Part shown: in pieces, positions 10,831 through 19,633 of the stretch | Layout: each line of letters opens with the position of its first letter | How positions within the stretch are numbered: position 1 is the stretch's first letter | NCBI GenBank assembly: GCA_028713145.1 | Contig: JAQTOT010000004.1 | Coordinates: forward strand, 1-34,286 | Source of the DNA: Methylococcales bacterium | GTDB lineage: Bacteria > Pseudomonadota > Gammaproteobacteria > Methylococcales > Methylomonadaceae | DNA: 34,286 nt | Direction: 5' to 3' | The notes under the pieces: model-generated | Databases searched by the model: none | What the model saw: the letters and a program-made list of their open reading frames with translations, nothing else | Told to the model about the DNA's origin: nothing | Program-made: the position numbers and the translations under genes

Positions 10831-11302
10831 CGACGCGCCATTGGCTATAAGGATTTTTGGCTAAATTATTATTGTAATAACGCACATCTTGGGTAACTTC
10901 TGCGCCAAGCCAATCAGGTTTTGAAAAAGTTTCATCCGTTGCATCTAATTCAACTTCTGCAACGATTAAGCCTGCATTTTCACCGTCAAATTCGTCAATT
11001 TCCCACAAATGATTTTCGTGTTTTACAAAATGACGTGTTTTTTCAATGACAGGTTTCAAACACAAGTTTTCTAAAATTTCCTGCGCGTCAGAAAGTGGAA
11101 TTTCATATTCATATTCGCTGCGTTGCGTGCCAATGGTTGCACTTTTGATATTGAGCCACGCTTGTTTATCACTGATTCGCACCCGAATGGAACTGGTTGG
11201 CTGTGAGCTTAAATAACCTTGTTTATAAATGGCTTGATGACTGACATTTGCACGCCAATCATCGCTTTTGAGTAAAAATTTGTGTTCGATTTCGGTTGCC
11301 AT
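10823..11302 (-). CDS. CYTH domain protein (inorganic triphosphatase / class IV adenylate cyclase-like)
   Basis: N-terminal MATEIEHKFLL signature (ExExK-type); start chosen at MATEIEH (11302) instead of ORF start 11368, which would overlap the upstream gene. Confidence 0.88.
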   Translation of the reverse strand: MATEIEHKFLLKSDDWRANVSHQAIYKQGYLSSQPTSSIRVRISDKQAWLNIKSATIGTQRSEYEYEIPLSDAQEILENLCLKPVIEKTRHFVKHENHLWEIDEFDGENAGLIVAEVELDATDETFSKPDWLGAEVTQDVRYYNNNLAKNPYSQWRVDA

Positions 11303-11310
11303 TTTTGCGC

Positions 11311-11544
11311 CTAACGTGAATGCGTGCCGTCGCAATATGGCGCGTTGCCTGTTTTTCCACACGCACACAAATAAGCGGTTTTGGTTTCTTCGGCGACAAA
11401 TTTTAATGAGCGTTTATCGGTTTCAGCCGTTTTATGTGCGCCATCACAAAGTGGCATTTCGCCACTCAAGCCACAACTGCACCAGCTATAAGTTTTGCCA
11501 GCTTCAAGTTCAACAGCGATTGGCGCGGTGTATTTTTCAGTCAT
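11311..11544 (-). CDS. Double CDGSH iron-sulfur domain protein
   Basis: Two motifs: CSCGLSGEMPLCDGAH and CACGKTGNAPYCDGTH. Confidence 0.92.
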   Translation of the reverse strand: MTEKYTAPIAVELEAGKTYSWCSCGLSGEMPLCDGAHKTAETDKRSLKFVAEETKTAYLCACGKTGNAPYCDGTHSR

Positions 11545-11620
11545 GATGTTTTACCTTTTTTGAATTTAAGAAAGCGCGAATTATAAGCGAACTTGATGTT
11601 AATGGTATTTCACAATTTTA

Positions 11621-11650
11621 TTGCGCCAGCTCAGAAAATTAGAACATAAT
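11621..11650 (+). promoter_or_regulatory. Candidate sigma70-type promoter for the lipoprotein operon
   Basis: TTGCGC (11621-11626), 18-bp spacer, CATAAT (11645-11650), 36 bp before the ATG at 11686. Confidence 0.35.
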
Positions 11651-11685
11651 CGCAAACCTCACAAATACAAGAAGGAAGCTCGCTT

Positions 11686-13182
11686 ATGAAACGAACAAGA
11701 ATTTATGCCGTGATGGCAACTGTTTTATCTTTGCACGGTTGCGCCACATTTAGGTCTTACAATTCAGAAACAGCAACGCTCGTTTCCAGTGTCGCTCAAG
11801 GTCAAGTTGATCAAGCTCTCACGCAACATGAATCAACAACGGGTTCAGATAAAGATTTGTTATATTTCATGGAAAAAGGCGAGCTACAACGTCTAAAAAA
11901 ACTGTATCCCGAAACCATTGCAACGTGGACGCAAGCTGACCAACTCATCGCGCAATGGGAAAATGAAGCCAAAATTACAGGTTCCAAAGTCGGTGGTGCA
12001 ATGGGTTCTGCTGTCGTGAATGACAAATTACGTCGTTATGATGGTGAAGATTATGAAAAAGTGATGCTGTCAACACGTCTTGCGCTTGCCTATTTAGCGG
12101 CTGGAAAAACCGAAGACGCGCTGGTTGAAATTAAAAAAACGTGGGAACGCGAAGATTTAATTAAACGGCAACACGAAAAAGATATTGATGAAGCGGAAAA
12201 CGAAGCAAAACAAAAAGGCTATAAAACCAATGTTGAAGAATTAAACGGCTATCCGATTGCCTCATTAAATAATCCCGATGTCACCAATTTAAAAAATGGC
12301 TATCAAAATGCGTTTAGTCATTATTTATCAGGTTTTTTATATGAAGCGGCAGGCGAAACCGCTTTAGCAACTGCAAGTTATCGCACAGCAATTGAATTGC
12401 AACCGAGTTTAAGCATTTTAAAAGACAGTTTAGCAGGCATCGATAAGCGTTTAGCAACGCCGCTAATTCCTACGACGGTTTCCGAACCTGCACCATTACC
12501 TGTTGCAAAAGCATCAACAAAAAAGTCGAAAGCGAGCAAAAAATCGAAAAAAGTTGCCCCAAAAATTGCTGTTGCACCGATTGCCACACCAGCTAAAACG
12601 TCACCATTTATCGCACCATCAATCGAAAGTGATGTGTTATTTGTTGTGGAAACAGGCGTTGCCCCATTCAAAAAATCCATTCTCATTCCGCTGCCAATTC
12701 CTTATGCGGGCATTGTGCCAATTTCATTTCCTGTTTTAGAAACAAATCCAATTTCAGCAAACCGAGCGATTTCGCTTACGTTGCCAAATAATTCGACCAC
12801 GCAATTAACCACGATTGCGAGCATCGAAAATTTATCGCGCCGTTCGCTAAAAGATAATTTGCCTTGGATTATGGTTCGCGCCGCCATTCGCGCTGCGGTA
12901 AAAGGTGGCGCACAAGCAGCGGTTTATAATCAAAACTTGATTGCAGGTTTAGTTGTGAATGCGGTGAATGTGGCGACCGAACAAGCGGATGAGCGCACTT
13001 GGGGCTTGTTGCCGTCAGAAATCACGATTGCGCGAGTGAAACTTCCCGAAGGGCAAACGACGGTGAAAATTCAAACCTCACAAGGCATAAAAGAAGTAAG
13101 CGTAAATGTTTCAGGCAAACACGTTGTGGTGCCAATTCGAGTCATTGGTAATTCGATTTATAACTTGCAAGCGGGTTTATAA
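11686..13182 (+). CDS. TPR-containing lipoprotein, COG3014-like
   Basis: Lipobox LSLHGC-A; TPR-like region (ALAYLAAGKTEDALVEIKKTW; FLYEAAGETALATASYRTAIEL); upstream of YcfL/LpoB-like genes. Confidence 0.75.
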   Translation: MKRTRIYAVMATVLSLHGCATFRSYNSETATLVSSVAQGQVDQALTQHESTTGSDKDLLYFMEKGELQRLKKLYPETIATWTQADQLIAQWENEAKITGSKVGGAMGSAVVNDKLRRYDGEDYEKVMLSTRLALAYLAAGKTEDALVEIKKTWEREDLIKRQHEKDIDEAENEAKQKGYKTNVEELNGYPIASLNNPDVTNLKNGYQNAFSHYLSGFLYEAAGETALATASYRTAIELQPSLSILKDSLAGIDKRLATPLIPTTVSEPAPLPVAKASTKKSKASKKSKKVAPKIAVAPIATPAKTSPFIAPSIESDVLFVVETGVAPFKKSILIPLPIPYAGIVPISFPVLETNPISANRAISLTLPNNSTTQLTTIASIENLSRRSLKDNLPWIMVRAAIRAAVKGGAQAAVYNQNLIAGLVVNAVNVATEQADERTWGLLPSEITIARVKLPEGQTTVKIQTSQGIKEVSVNVSGKHVVVPIRVIGNSIYNLQAGL

Positions 13183-13215
13183 AACAATTTTTTAACATTT
13201 TTTGAGGATTTCAAC

Positions 13216-13605
13216 ATGAACAAAAACGCTTTTTTAAAATCTTGCCGCGTGGCATTGATTCCTATTTTGCTTGCAGGTTGTGCTACACCGTTGCCACCCG
13301 CACCAGGTTCTGCGGCATCAAAATTGATTTTTTTGAATGACTTATCGGATATTTCGCTTGGCGATTTACGCGCTGTTCCCGTAAATGATTTTATGACTGT
13401 GGAAGCAGAATTTATCAATAACTCCAGCAGTTACACCTCGTTTCAATATCGTTTTCAGTGGCGCGACAGAAGCGGAATGGAAGCAGGCAACGAAGAAAGT
13501 TGGAAAGTGTTAAATCTCAGTCCGTCGCAAGCGCAACGAATCAAAGGCATTGCAACCTCTAAAAAAGCCACCGACTTCAAAATTGAACTTAAAGAAAATA
13601 ACTAG
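13216..13605 (+). CDS. YcfL-like (DUF1425) lipoprotein
   Basis: Lipobox LLAGC-A; FMTVEAEFINNSSSYTSFQYRFQWRDRSGMEA; between COG3014-like and LpoB-like genes. Confidence 0.8.
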   Translation: MNKNAFLKSCRVALIPILLAGCATPLPPAPGSAASKLIFLNDLSDISLGDLRAVPVNDFMTVEAEFINNSSSYTSFQYRFQWRDRSGMEAGNEESWKVLNLSPSQAQRIKGIATSKKATDFKIELKENN

Positions 13606-13614
13606 GAGCAACTC

Positions 13615-14235
13615 ATGACAACGCAAACAAAAATTTCAGGTTTAGCAATCGTATTGACTGCAACGCTCGGCGCAACAGGTTGCGCGACGAATCAACCTGC
13701 ATATTCTGCGGGAAATGTGCAATACGGTGACACAAAAGCGGCTGAAACGCTGACCAATGAAATTGGTTTGACCGATTTTCAAATGATGGCAGAAAAAATG
13801 ACCACCTCGCTGTTAACCAGCCCCTTAATCGCAGGCAGCAAACAAAAACCAACTATCACGATTTCTGACATCAAAAACAAAACTAGCGAACACATTGATA
13901 CGCGAGCCATTGCGTTAAAAATTCGTACCCAACTTTCAAAATCACAAGCCGTACGTTTTATGGGGGATAAAGCCGATGAATCACACGCTTTGACCGAATT
14001 ACAAAGACAAGGACAATCGGGACGTTATAAAGCCTCTAAATCGGTAAAAATGGGCAATGCCGAAGGTGCGAAATACTCGCTTTACGGTGAAATTACCTCA
14101 ATTGTGAAACGCGCTGACGATGTTAAAAACATCGATTACATCCTCAATTTGACGCTTGAAGATTTAGATTCAAGCGAAATCGTTTGGACGGAAGAAAAAG
14201 AAATCCGTAAAACCTCTGAACGTTCCATGTTTTAG
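13615..14235 (+). CDS. lpoB: LpoB-like penicillin-binding protein activator lipoprotein
   Basis: Lipobox GATGC-A; KPTITISDIKNKTSEHIDTRAIALKIRTQL; YSLYGEITSIVKR...YILNLTLEDLDSSEIVWTEEKEIRK. Confidence 0.85.
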   Translation: MTTQTKISGLAIVLTATLGATGCATNQPAYSAGNVQYGDTKAAETLTNEIGLTDFQMMAEKMTTSLLTSPLIAGSKQKPTITISDIKNKTSEHIDTRAIALKIRTQLSKSQAVRFMGDKADESHALTELQRQGQSGRYKASKSVKMGNAEGAKYSLYGEITSIVKRADDVKNIDYILNLTLEDLDSSEIVWTEEKEIRKTSERSMF

Positions 14236-14238
14236 GTC

Positions 14239-15015
14239 GTGATCATGAAAATTTTAGCGACATTTTTTGCAGGGTTACTGTTTATGAATCCCGTCATGGC
14301 AAAGTCGATTGCCGTGACGGATTTAGCGTATTCGGACACGATTGAGCAATATGTTCACACGATTGATTATCACAACAGTAGCAAGTCGTCCGAATCGTTC
14401 AACCGTTCGAGCGAGAGTGATAAAACCGATTATCACGAATCGGAAAAGAATTTTTCGTATATTGAGCATGGTGAACTGAAAAAATTCACGGGTGACATTA
14501 AAGGCGAGTTAATTAACTCACGTCAGTTCAAATTAGTTCAGGCAAAACCTGCGCCCACGAAAAAAGATGAATCGGTCTACAACATCATTGCCCGAATTAA
14601 AAAAGGCGATTTTCCCAAAGCGGATTATGTTTTGTTTGGGCGTTTGAGCGATTTGAGCTTTAACAGCAGCACTTATTCTGTCAATGACAGCAACATGAAT
14701 TTTGTGTTGAATTTAACGCTCACGGCTGAATTTAGCTTGATTAACACCAAAACGTACGAAATCGTGGCGAGTTTTAGTGCCACAGGTGAAGGGCAAGATA
14801 CGAAAATGTTATCGTCTGGTTCGCTAGCTACGCCAAATCGAGCCGCCGTCGTGTCGCAAGTGTCGAAAAGTTTAGGGCAAGACGTATTTAGACAACTTGA
14901 AGAACAAGTTTTTGACCGAAGTCCAAGTGAATCAAATCAAAATTTCGATTCAAGGCAAAATCCAAATGCCATGCCTCCACTTGAAAAACCACAAGATGTA
15001 ACGGTTTTTCAATAA
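14239..15015 (+). CDS. Secreted LpoB/CsgG-like protein
   Basis: Signal peptide ending VMA-K; SIAVTDLAY...KADYVLFGRLSDLSF...FVLNLTLTAEFSLINTKTYEIVASFSATGEG; 3 bp after the lpoB-like stop. Confidence 0.6.
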   Translation: MIMKILATFFAGLLFMNPVMAKSIAVTDLAYSDTIEQYVHTIDYHNSSKSSESFNRSSESDKTDYHESEKNFSYIEHGELKKFTGDIKGELINSRQFKLVQAKPAPTKKDESVYNIIARIKKGDFPKADYVLFGRLSDLSFNSSTYSVNDSNMNFVLNLTLTAEFSLINTKTYEIVASFSATGEGQDTKMLSSGSLATPNRAAVVSQVSKSLGQDVFRQLEEQVFDRSPSESNQNFDSRQNPNAMPPLEKPQDVTVFQ

Positions 15016-15033
15016 CTGATGTTACGCAGTACA

Positions 15034-15166
15034 AAAGCAAATCCCCCTGCGGCTATCGCCGCTCCCCCTTCAAAAAGGGGGAAAACCATTAACATCAAAA
15101 ATTCTCTTTTCAATCTTTCGCCCCCTTTTTGAAGGGGGCAGCCTGAAAGGCTGGGGGATTTGCTTT
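15034..15166. repeat. 133-bp nested inverted-repeat (MITE/REP-like) element
   Basis: 14-bp perfect terminal inverted repeats aaagcaaatccccc (15034-15047) / gggggatttgcttt (15153-15166), plus an internal 18-bp exact inverted repeat cccccttcaaaaaggggg (15064-15081) / cccccttttt-gaaggggg (15121-15138). Confidence 0.85.
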
Positions 15167-15292
15167 AAACACCGCGTCACATAAGCCAATAAATCGTCGT
15201 TTTACATTCCAAAGCCCGCGTGGCGTGTGAGAGTTGAAAGCAATCAGGTACAATAGCCGCCTTTCAATTTTCACCGCAAGCGGGCTTTTTTC

Positions 15293-18118
15293 ATGAACGA
15301 TTTACGGACATTTTTTCAAGATTCGTCGAGTTTTTACGGCAGCAATGCAGGTTTTATCGAGGAGCTTTACGAACGTTTTTTGGATAATCCCGAATCTGTT
15401 GAACCCAGTTGGCAAGCGAAATTCCGTGAGTTTCAACAAGCGGGAAATTATGAAATTGCTCACAGCCCGATTATTGAACGTTTCGCGCAGCTTGCCCAAA
15501 AATCCCAAAATCGCCTCAAAAAACTACAAGGTTTCACCGAAGAAAGCGTTAAAAAACAATCGGCTGTTTCGCGTTTAATCAATCATTACCGTGTTCGCGG
15601 TCATCAAATTGCCAATAATAATCCGCTCGGTAAATCGGCTTTTATGCCGCCCGATTTAGACCCCAGTTATTACGGTTTATCTGCGCTGGATATGGATACG
15701 TTGTTTGATACGGGAACTTTGCAAGGAAATGTTTATGCGCCGTTGCGTGAAATTATGGCGAATCTGGAAGATATTTATTGTGGCAGTGTGGGTGCAGAAT
15801 TTATGCACATTGTTGATACCGCAACTCGCCGCTGGATTATCAATCGTTTAGAACACAACGATTTTGCTTTAAAAAAACAACGACTTTCGGCTGAAAAAAA
15901 ACGCCAAACCTTAAAACAACTGATTGCCGCAGAAGGCATCGAAACGCATTTGCATGGCAAATTTGTGGGGCAAAAACGTTTTTCGCTTGAAGGCGGTGAA
16001 TCGTTGATTCCGATTTTAGACGAGTTAATTCAAGGCTTGGGTGCAAAAGGCGCGAGAGAAATTGTTATCGGCATGGCGCATCGTGGACGTTTAAGTGTTT
16101 TGGTGAACATTTTTGGCAAAAATCCAACGGTTTTATTCAACGAATTTGCTGGCACGTCGCCGCTTTCAGAAGGTGTGAGCAGCGGTGATGTGAAATATCA
16201 CATGGGATTTTCGTCGGATGTACAAACCGAAGGCGGCAGCGTTCATATTACGTTAGCGTTTAATCCGTCACATTTGGAAATTATCAATCCTGTGGTCGAA
16301 GGTTCGGTGCGAGCGAGGCAAGACCGAGCAGGCAAAAACGGTATCAATCAAGTCATTCCCGTTTTGATTCATGGTGACGCGGCGTTTTCAGGGCAGGGCA
16401 TCATTATGGAAACGCTCAATATGTCACAAACCCGCGCGTTTTATACGGGCGGCACGGTACATATTGTTATCAATAATCAAATTGGTTTTACTACCAGCAA
16501 TCCACAAGATTCACGCTCAACGCTTTACTGCACCGACGTGGCGCGAATGATTCAAGCACCTGTGTTTCATGTGAACGGCGACGACCCCGAAGCGGTTTTA
16601 TTTGTGACACAACTCGCATTAGATTTTCGCGTTAGATTCAATCGTGATGTGGTGATTGATTTGATGTGTTATCGCCGTTTAGGTCACAACGAAGCCGATG
16701 AACCTGCAATGACACAGCCGTTGATGTACAAAAAAATTCGCGCTCGGCAAACTACGCGCGAAATTTACGCACAACAATTGATTAACGAAGGCGTAATTGA
16801 TGCCGCTGAGGTTCAAAAAGAAATTGACGATTATCAGCAACGTTTAGAAGCAGGCGATTGTGTGTCACGTCCTGTTTCGCATTTGAAGTATTCGTACAGC
16901 GCACAGTGGCATCCTTTTTTACACGCGCATTGGACAACGCCATGTGAAACGAGTGTGAAATTAGAAACGTTGCGTTATTGCTCGGAGCGACTTTTACATT
17001 TGCCTGAAAACTTTGAAATTCATCCGCGCGTTGCCAAAGTGATGGAGCATCGTGCTGAAATGATGGCGGGAACTGCGCCGCTTGATTGGGGCTTTGCAGA
17101 AAATATGGCGTATGCCACGTTGCTTTTAGATAAATTTAATGTGCGTTTAACAGGTCAAGACGTCGGACGCGGCACGTTTGTACATCGGCACGCAGTTTTG
17201 CATAACCAAAATGAGAATCGCGCTTACACACCACTCAAGTATTTGCACAAAGAACAAGGTAACGCACAGATTTACGATTCGCTGTTGTCGGAAGCGGGTG
17301 TTTTGGGTTTTGAATACGGTTACAGCACGACGCTACCGAATACATTGGTGATTTGGGAAGCGCAATTTGGCGATTTTGCGAATGGCGCACAGGTTTTAAT
17401 CGACCAATTCATCAGTTCTGGCGAAACGAAATGGGGCAGAATGTGTGGGCTGGTGATGCTGTTACCACACGGTTTTGAAGGGCAAGGCCCTGAACATTCA
17501 TCGGCGCGATTAGAACGTTATTTGCAGCTTTGCGCCGAGCAAAATATCCAAGTTTGCAGTCCCACAACACCTGCACAAATTTTTCATTTATTACGTCGGC
17601 AAATGCTTCGGAAATATCGCAAACCGCTAATTGTGATGAGTCCGAAAAGTTTGTTACGTCATAAACTCGCTGTTTCAATACTCGATGAATTAACAAACGG
17701 GCAATTTCATCCGATTTTAGGCGAATCTGAAATTGACGATGAAAACGTCACTCGTTTGGTTTTTTGTGCGGGCAAAGTTTTTTATGATTTGCTCGAAACA
17801 CGCCAAGAAGAAAATTTACAGCACATTGCGATTGCACGAATTGAGCAGCTTTATCCTTTCCCTGAAGAATTATTTAAAGCTGAAGTGGCGCGTTATAAAA
17901 ATTTGAAAGAATTTGTTTGGTGCCAAGAAGAACCGAAAAACCAAGGCGCGTGGTACAACTCAAATCATCATTTTTTGGATAATTTACCCGCTGGCATTCC
18001 AATGATTTATGCAGGACGCGAAGCTTCTGCCGCGCCTGCGGTGGGAAATTTTCGTGTACATGTAGAACAGCAAAAAGCGGTCGTTAGTGCCGCACTTGAC
18101 CTGATGAAATCTAACTAA
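15293..18118 (+). CDS. sucA: 2-oxoglutarate dehydrogenase E1 component
   Basis: 941 aa with GMAHRGRLSVLVNIFGK, HGDAAFSGQGI, NNQIGFTT, YRRLGHNEADEPAMTQPLMY. Confidence 0.97.
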   Translation: MNDLRTFFQDSSSFYGSNAGFIEELYERFLDNPESVEPSWQAKFREFQQAGNYEIAHSPIIERFAQLAQKSQNRLKKLQGFTEESVKKQSAVSRLINHYRVRGHQIANNNPLGKSAFMPPDLDPSYYGLSALDMDTLFDTGTLQGNVYAPLREIMANLEDIYCGSVGAEFMHIVDTATRRWIINRLEHNDFALKKQRLSAEKKRQTLKQLIAAEGIETHLHGKFVGQKRFSLEGGESLIPILDELIQGLGAKGAREIVIGMAHRGRLSVLVNIFGKNPTVLFNEFAGTSPLSEGVSSGDVKYHMGFSSDVQTEGGSVHITLAFNPSHLEIINPVVEGSVRARQDRAGKNGINQVIPVLIHGDAAFSGQGIIMETLNMSQTRAFYTGGTVHIVINNQIGFTTSNPQDSRSTLYCTDVARMIQAPVFHVNGDDPEAVLFVTQLALDFRVRFNRDVVIDLMCYRRLGHNEADEPAMTQPLMYKKIRARQTTREIYAQQLINEGVIDAAEVQKEIDDYQQRLEAGDCVSRPVSHLKYSYSAQWHPFLHAHWTTPCETSVKLETLRYCSERLLHLPENFEIHPRVAKVMEHRAEMMAGTAPLDWGFAENMAYATLLLDKFNVRLTGQDVGRGTFVHRHAVLHNQNENRAYTPLKYLHKEQGNAQIYDSLLSEAGVLGFEYGYSTTLPNTLVIWEAQFGDFANGAQVLIDQFISSGETKWGRMCGLVMLLPHGFEGQGPEHSSARLERYLQLCAEQNIQVCSPTTPAQIFHLLRRQMLRKYRKPLIVMSPKSLLRHKLAVSILDELTNGQFHPILGESEIDDENVTRLVFCAGKVFYDLLETRQEENLQHIAIARIEQLYPFPEELFKAEVARYKNLKEFVWCQEEPKNQGAWYNSNHHFLDNLPAGIPMIYAGREASAAPAVGNFRVHVEQQKAVVSAALDLMKSN

Positions 18119-18238
18119 GAAAAAAGGGGGAATTCTGATTTTTAGATAAGAGCATCGAAAAATAGCATTTTCCTTTGTTGCAAGTTTTATCTACGATTCT
18201 TCACATAAACAGATTTCAACACATTTTCAGAGGCTTTC

Positions 18239-19108
18239 ATGGATTTGCATTTACTCGGTGGCTATATCGTTTCAGGCTTGCTGGTTGGCGTATTAGTCGG
18301 ATTAACGGGCGTGGGTGGCGGCTCACTTATGACACCGCTTTTGGTTTTTTTATTCGGTTTTAAACCCGCCACAGCGGTTGGAACAGATTTACTATTTGCC
18401 GCGTTGACAAAAACAGGTGGTGTTTGGGTTCATCATACCAAACACAGTTCAGTAGATTGGCGCATTGTGCGTTGGTTATCGCTGGGTAGTTTGCCCTTTG
18501 CCGTGGCGACATTGTTCGTTTTAAATCACTTTGCAAGCATTGGTAAAGAAACCACCAGCATGATTACCTCAACACTTGGGGTTGCATTATTGCTCACGGC
18601 TTTTTCGATTTTAGTTCGCAGCATTTTGATTCACCGTAATCAAAAAAATTCGGTAAATGTCGTTGCCATTGCCGATGTTGAAGAAGAAACCGAAAGTGAA
18701 TTAGAACAAGATGAAAAAATTGACGAAATTAAACGTGGACGATTCAATCGTTGGCAAATTCCTGCAACCGTTTTGGTCGGTGCGGTACTGGGTGTTTTAG
18801 TCACGCTTACTTCTGTTGGTGCAGGTGCATTAGGAACAATTGTTCTACTATTCTTGTACCCTAAAATGCTCACCGTAAAAGTGGTCGGCACAGATTTAGC
18901 GCACGCCATTCCTTTAACAGCAGTCGCGGGTTTTGGACATTGGATGCTTGGAAATGTCGATTTTATTTTGCTAGGCAGTTTGCTTATCGGCTCATTACCA
19001 GGTATTTGGGTTGGCAGTTTGCTGAGTGCAAAATTACCAGAGCGTTTTCTACGTCCAATTTTAGCGGTATTACTGGTGCTGATTGGGTTAAAATTCGTGA
19101 CAATTTGA
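18239..19108 (+). CDS. Sulfite exporter TauE/SafE family permease
   Basis: 289-aa polytopic protein with duplicated VGLTGVGGGSLMTPLLVF / VTLTSVGAGALGTIVLLFLYP motifs. Confidence 0.88.
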   Translation: MDLHLLGGYIVSGLLVGVLVGLTGVGGGSLMTPLLVFLFGFKPATAVGTDLLFAALTKTGGVWVHHTKHSSVDWRIVRWLSLGSLPFAVATLFVLNHFASIGKETTSMITSTLGVALLLTAFSILVRSILIHRNQKNSVNVVAIADVEEETESELEQDEKIDEIKRGRFNRWQIPATVLVGAVLGVLVTLTSVGAGALGTIVLLFLYPKMLTVKVVGTDLAHAIPLTAVAGFGHWMLGNVDFILLGSLLIGSLPGIWVGSLLSAKLPERFLRPILAVLLVLIGLKFVTI

Positions 19109-19129
19109 TTTTCAAGACGAGAGATTTTT

Positions 19130-19633
19130 ATGGCAACGATTACTTTTCAAAACAACCCGATTCAAACTTGTGGTGAATTGCCTGCAATCGGTAGTGATGC
19201 ACCGAACTTTTCACTGACCAATATCGAACTTAACGATGTCACGTTAGACACTTATGCGGGAAAACGTAAAATTTTAAGCATTGTTCCCAGTTTGGACACG
19301 CCAACTTGCGCGGCTTCTGCGCGTAAATTCAATCAAAAAGCCGCTCATTTAGAAAATACGGTCGTTTTAGTTGTCTCAGCAGATTTGCCATTTGCACAAT
19401 GTCGTTTTTGTGAAATTGAAAGTTTGGATGATATTGTGGTCTTATCGAGCTTTCGAAGCCATTTTGCAACCGATTACGGCGTGCAAATCAGTGACAGTGC
19501 ATTAGCGGGTTTGACAGCAAGAGCGATTGTAATTATTGATGAGCAAAATAAAATTTTATATACCCAACTCGTTTCAGAACTTGCTCACGAACCTGATTAC
19601 GAAGCCGTTTTTAGCGCGTTAAAACACCTCTAA
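19130..19633 (+). CDS. tpx: Thiol peroxidase
   Basis: GSDAPNFSLTN; peroxidatic motif VPSLDTPTCAASARKFN; ADLPFAQCRFCE. Confidence 0.95.
   Translation: MATITFQNNPIQTCGELPAIGSDAPNFSLTNIELNDVTLDTYAGKRKILSIVPSLDTPTCAASARKFNQKAAHLENTVVLVVSADLPFAQCRFCEIESLDDIVVLSSFRSHFATDYGVQISDSALAGLTARAIVIIDEQNKILYTQLVSELAHEPDYEAVFSALKHL

Noticed and set aside
12378-12887. ORFs in other frames within the COG3014-like gene (including a Lys/His-rich 78-aa ORF)
   Set aside because: Explained by low-complexity Lys/Ala/Pro linker of the main lipoprotein read in alternative frames.
15034-15166. CRISPR-like array
   Set aside because: Repeats are inverted, not regularly spaced direct repeats; no spacers or cas genes.
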